Shown here: piece by piece, positions 60,870-64,000 of the stretch
How positions within the stretch are numbered: the first letter of the stretch is position 1
How the letters are laid out: the number at the start of each line of letters is the position of its first letter
Source of the DNA: Psychrobacter sp. P11G3
Lineage (GTDB): Bacteria; Pseudomonadota; Gammaproteobacteria; Pseudomonadales; Moraxellaceae
Direction: 5' to 3'
Length of the DNA stretch: 64,000 nucleotides
Assembly: GCF_001435845.1 (NCBI RefSeq)
Contig: NZ_CM003596.1
Location: forward strand, 868,001-932,000
Program-made: the position numbers and the translations under genes
The notes under the pieces: model-generated
What the model was told of the DNA's origin: nothing
The model's database searches: none
What the model saw: the letters and a program-made list of their open reading frames with translations, nothing else

Positions 60870-61778
60870 TTAACCAAACAACCAGTAGAGTAGGGTAAAT
60901 ACTGGCACTCCAATCAGCAAACTGTCTATCCGATCTAATACCCCACCATGACCAGCGAGCATCGTTCCGGTATCTTTTACCCCATGTTGGCGCTTAAAGG
61001 CTGATTCTAATAAGTCTCCAAATATACCGCTCACAGCTAAGCCATAGGCAGCTAATAGACAGACCCACCAATCAAAAGGAGTGAGCCAAAGACCTAATAC
61101 TGCTGCCAAGATTGCCGCAACTAAACTGCCAAAGATAGCACCTTCAATGCTTTTATTCGGGCTAATAGTCGGTGCTAGACCTCGTTTAAACAGCTTACGT
61201 CCAAGCAGTCGCCCACATAGGTATTGGGCAATATCATTAAACTGACTGGCGAATAATACGAAGAGTAAAACACCATGTTGTTCGCGTTGCCAGGTCAATT
61301 GCTGCAAGACAATAAGGCTAATGATGAGTGAGATGAATGCAACACTCAGTAGCAGGTCTAAGTAATTAAGCCGCGTATAGTGTTGAGTCGAGTTGAGAGA
61401 GGTTTTCGCTAGCAGGAAAGTACTTGGCTGTAAGCCTTGCGCTTGGAGTTTATGAATGAGTACGGCTTTACTGCGTAAACACCATAGACGTTTAATCTCG
61501 TAGCTACCGCGTAAACCAATTAATATAAAAAATAAAATGAGCAGCCATTGATAGGGATATACTTGCAAATGAGAACCTTGCGTATCGTTCTTTATTTTTG
61601 CAATCACATAGCAAGTGCAGAGCGCGGTTAGCATCAACCACCACGAGCGGGCTATTAGGTAGATTTTTGGCAAGCGTTTGCGCAGACGAGGTACGGCAAG
61701 CACACTCCAAGCCAAGCTGACAATTATCATCAGGGCAATCACAAACACAATATCAGAAGCCATACCGTGGACACTCAA
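60870..61778 (-). CDS. CdsA-like phosphatidate cytidylyltransferase
   Basis: A 302-residue membrane protein of the CdsA family, which makes CDP-diacylglycerol from phosphatidate and CTP. About eight membrane helices. The C-terminal signature reads [28 protein letters not shown], containing the family's KD and HGGxxDRxDS residues. It is close to the YnbB branch in E. coli, which lies beside ynbA and ynbC. The essential housekeeping cdsA is usually in the bamA-dxr-uppS region, so this is probably a dedicated second copy, serving the phosphatidyltransferase next door. Confidence 0.88.
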   Translation of the reverse strand: MSVHGMASDIVFVIALMIIVSLAWSVLAVPRLRKRLPKIYLIARSWWLMLTALCTCYVIAKIKNDTQGSHLQVYPYQWLLILFFILIGLRGSYEIKRLWCLRSKAVLIHKLQAQGLQPSTFLLAKTSLNSTQHYTRLNYLDLLLSVAFISLIISLIVLQQLTWQREQHGVLLFVLFASQFNDIAQYLCGRLLGRKLFKRGLAPTISPNKSIEGAIFGSLVAAILAAVLGLWLTPFDWWVCLLAAYGLAVSGIFGDLLESAFKRQHGVKDTGTMLAGHGGVLDRIDSLLIGVPVFTLLYWLFG

Positions 61779-61884
61779 AGAAGAGGTAATATTTTAAGCC
61801 TATCCATAATGATAGCTTAAATGCTTCTTTAACTATAGTGTTAGATATCGCCCTTGATTGGTTTGGCTATTATCTGTCGTACGC

Positions 61885-63795
61885 TTAAATATGGTCAGTA
61901 ACAGGTATCGGATAACGCTCGTCTTCTATATTGTGAGAAAAGGAGTTAAGCGTAGCGTCTCTCCGTGGCAAAATGATACTGGTAAAAGGTGTTTCAGCTA
62001 AGTTAGGATAATCCTCACGGTAATGCCCACCGCGACTTTCAAAACGCTGATAAGCCGATTGAACAATCATCGTTGCTAACGCTAATTGCCTCACCAATTG
62101 AAAAATGGCAAGCTCACTGTCAGTAGTAGGAGCTTTACTACTCGTATCAGATAGCATGATCTCAGTATGTTCGATTGACTCTTGCCACTGCTCAATTTGT
62201 CGCAATGCTTGCTCTAATTTTTCATCGCTACGTGTGATGCCCATATTGGCTGTCAAAAGAGCTTTCAACGCTATAGTTATCTCTGCAATATCTACGTCAG
62301 AATGAAACGCCTTATCGACCTTATAAATTGGGAGTGATGACTGCTTGGAAGATAGCAAGATAACAAATTGTGTGTTTTCTAATGTCGGATATTGCCAAAT
62401 ATCGGCAGCCAACTGATGCAGTTCATAAGAGGCAGTCGTATGTGGCTGTGCCATTTTTTCTAAAGTTTCAGCCGTTTTCTCTAAAGCTTCTAAGTTCTTT
62501 AAGTTTTCCAATTTTGTTAAATAATGAGGTAAGTTGGCGGCGATGTTGCGACCAACCACCACACACTCCAACAATGAATTGCTTGCTAAACGGTTGGCCC
62601 CGTGCAGCCCTGTATAAGCAACTTCACCTGCTGCATACAGCCCTGCAATATCGGTCAATCCATTGGCATCAGTCACCACGCCGCCACAACTATAGTGGGC
62701 AGTCGGAGCGACCGGAATAGGGTCTGTCGTCATATCGATACCGAGTGCTAGCAGCGTCTGATAAATCTGTGGGAAATGCGCTTGTATAAATGCGGCTGGC
62801 AAGTGACTGACATCAAGATGTACATAGCCAAGTCCGTTACTACTAATCTGATTGGCTATTGCTCGAGCGACGATATCGCGTGGCGCCAATTCAGCGCGCT
62901 CATCAATGTCTAACATAAAGCGCGCACCAGTCTGTGGGCAATACAGTCGCCCACCTTCACCGCGTAACGCTTCAGATATCAAAAAGCTGCTGTCATCTAA
63001 TGCCAGACCCGTTGGGTGAAATTGAATAAATTCTAAATTTGCTAAGCGGCAACCTGCCTGCCATGCCATGATAACGCCATCACCGACACAAACGTTAGGT
63101 GCGCTGGCACGCTTAAATAGTTGGCCCAAGCCACCACTAGCGAGTACAACAGCCGCACTATAAATGGTGAGTTGGCGCTCATTGATATGATCAAAGACCA
63201 GCGCCCCTCGGCAATGTCTAATCTCGCTATCGTCCATGCTAAAAAAAGAGCTGCTAATCATAGGTGAAGTCAGTAACTCTAATGCTTCATGATAAGGCAA
63301 GATAGTGATATTGGCCGCAGTCTGTGCTTTGATGTTTAATGCGTCCATAACGTGTCGACCCGTTGCATCATCCGCATGAGCCACACGTCTACAGCCATGA
63401 CCGCCTTCTTTGGTCAAGTGTAAGTCACTGGTTTTTAAGACTGCAAAATCAGGTGTATTATCATTTTCTTTAATTAGAGTGGTTTGAGTAAATGGCACAC
63501 CTTGCTCGCATAGCCACTGCACCGCTTGCTGTCCTGCACCCAAGATACGGGCAGTATTGTCCGTCGCACACAATCCTGCGCCAGCGATTAAGGTATCAGC
63601 GACATGCTCAGTCACAGAGTCTGCTTTGTCTAAGCTAGCTGCGATACCACCTTGAGCGTAGTGACTTGAGCACACCTCAAGTGCCGCTTTGCTTAAAACA
63701 GTGATATTCAGCGATTTTGGCAGAGATAGCGCGGTGCTCAAACCTGCCAGACCAGCTCCAATAATAAGAACATCAGTTTTTATAATATTACTCAT
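61885..63795 (-). CDS. nadB: L-aspartate oxidase
   Basis: A 636-residue FAD enzyme oxidising L-aspartate to iminoaspartate, the first step of NAD synthesis. FAD motif GAGLAGLSTAL at 13-23, CSSHYAQGGIAA near 46, the HPTGLALDDSSFLISEALRGEGG block and AAGEVAYTGLHGANRLASNSLLE near 376. The frame runs 34 codons further upstream into the end of nadA, but aggag lies 10 bases before the ATG at 63795 and homologues start here. A long insertion (about 420-540), including repeated Leu/Glu residues, makes it larger than E. coli NadB (540). Confidence 0.95.
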   Translation of the reverse strand: MSNIIKTDVLIIGAGLAGLSTALSLPKSLNITVLSKAALEVCSSHYAQGGIAASLDKADSVTEHVADTLIAGAGLCATDNTARILGAGQQAVQWLCEQGVPFTQTTLIKENDNTPDFAVLKTSDLHLTKEGGHGCRRVAHADDATGRHVMDALNIKAQTAANITILPYHEALELLTSPMISSSFFSMDDSEIRHCRGALVFDHINERQLTIYSAAVVLASGGLGQLFKRASAPNVCVGDGVIMAWQAGCRLANLEFIQFHPTGLALDDSSFLISEALRGEGGRLYCPQTGARFMLDIDERAELAPRDIVARAIANQISSNGLGYVHLDVSHLPAAFIQAHFPQIYQTLLALGIDMTTDPIPVAPTAHYSCGGVVTDANGLTDIAGLYAAGEVAYTGLHGANRLASNSLLECVVVGRNIAANLPHYLTKLENLKNLEALEKTAETLEKMAQPHTTASYELHQLAADIWQYPTLENTQFVILLSSKQSSLPIYKVDKAFHSDVDIAEITIALKALLTANMGITRSDEKLEQALRQIEQWQESIEHTEIMLSDTSSKAPTTDSELAIFQLVRQLALATMIVQSAYQRFESRGGHYREDYPNLAETPFTSIILPRRDATLNSFSHNIEDERYPIPVTDHI

Positions 63796-63865
63796 ATCAC
63801 TGCTGCTCCTGTTATTTTTATAGCGAGTGGTGTTGGAACAATCAACTGAATGCGACTGACTCATG

Positions 63866-64000
63866 CTAGGCTGCCCCAACGTTAGCGAACAGCGCACGGT
63901 CTTTTACAATGTCGCCACTGGCGGCTACGCGTTGCTTTTGTGCTTCAGCAAAATCGAGCATCCGTTGTAATGGTTTTTTTGCTGCAGTCGCTAACTCAGG
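63866..64000 (-). CDS. nadA: quinolinate synthase, C-terminal end
   Basis: A partial gene running off the right edge. The last 44 residues read [22 protein letters not shown] and end in NVGAA. The [10 protein letters not shown] block matches the C-terminal end of NadA, which condenses iminoaspartate with dihydroxyacetone phosphate. It lies 70 bases upstream of nadB on the same strand, its partner in NAD synthesis. Confidence 0.8.
   Translation of the reverse strand, partial: PELATAAKKPLQRMLDFAEAQKQRVAASGDIVKDRALFANVGAA

Overview
The window looks like a chromosomal segment of a gammaproteobacterium of the family Moraxellaceae, most probably Psychrobacter. This rests on the style of the rRNA operon, the leuS-lptE-holA order, the fused nuoCD inside a complete 13-gene nuo operon, NuoB and UbiH sequences of Moraxellaceae type, and moderate base composition with AT-rich spacers. 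No phage, insertion sequence, integron or CRISPR array is visible. The genus call is inference from sequence reading, not from a database search.

Layout. 1-2300: the 3' part of a 23S rRNA gene, 5S rRNA, the operon terminator, and a partly duplicated copy of the 5S tail. 2420-4138: an AT-rich orphan gene of unknown function. 4260-10618: small stress and redox genes (OsmC-like protein, flavodoxin-fold protein, DUF938 methyltransferase, dienelactone hydrolase, large catalase KatE, metallo-beta-lactamase-fold hydrolase). 10721-11098: two identical tRNA-Lys genes with their promoter and terminator. 11226-14770: macAB efflux operon. 15136-19860: leuS-lptE-holA. 20072-27732: yffB-like gene, argB, an unusual phosphohexomutase, dut, mgtE and rep. 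28561-44913: the nuoA-N operon for NADH:ubiquinone oxidoreductase (complex I). 45108-54939: fpr, an unknown gene, a TonB-like gene, mscS, ybeY, phoH and two ubiquinone-pathway FAD hydroxylases. 54943-55854: a LysO-like exporter. 56120-61778: a lipid-metabolism cluster. 61885-64000: nadB and the end of nadA.

How the genes work together. Complex I feeds electrons to ubiquinone, whose ring hydroxylations are served by the two UbiH/UbiI-type enzymes; nadA-nadB make the NAD precursor quinolinate; catalase and the OsmC-like protein handle peroxides.

The most interesting locus is 56120-61778. A single protein joins a CDP-alcohol phosphatidyltransferase, an alpha/beta hydrolase and a SAM methyltransferase. 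It is followed, almost without gaps, by a patatin-like protein lacking its usual catalytic Asp and by a short-chain dehydrogenase. A CdsA-like cytidylyltransferase lies convergently next to them. The set resembles the uncharacterised E. coli ynbA/ynbB/ynbC genes with extra enzymes, and may be a dedicated pathway for an unusual phospholipid.

The spacers hold many short tandem arrays (8 bp x 8 upstream of dut, 21 bp x 5 upstream of macA, 20 bp x 3 and 20 bp x 4 in the nuo operon, and a 9-bp run near phoH), two related copies of a roughly 108-bp element with inverted ends, and a probable decayed G3E GTPase gene upstream of nuoA.
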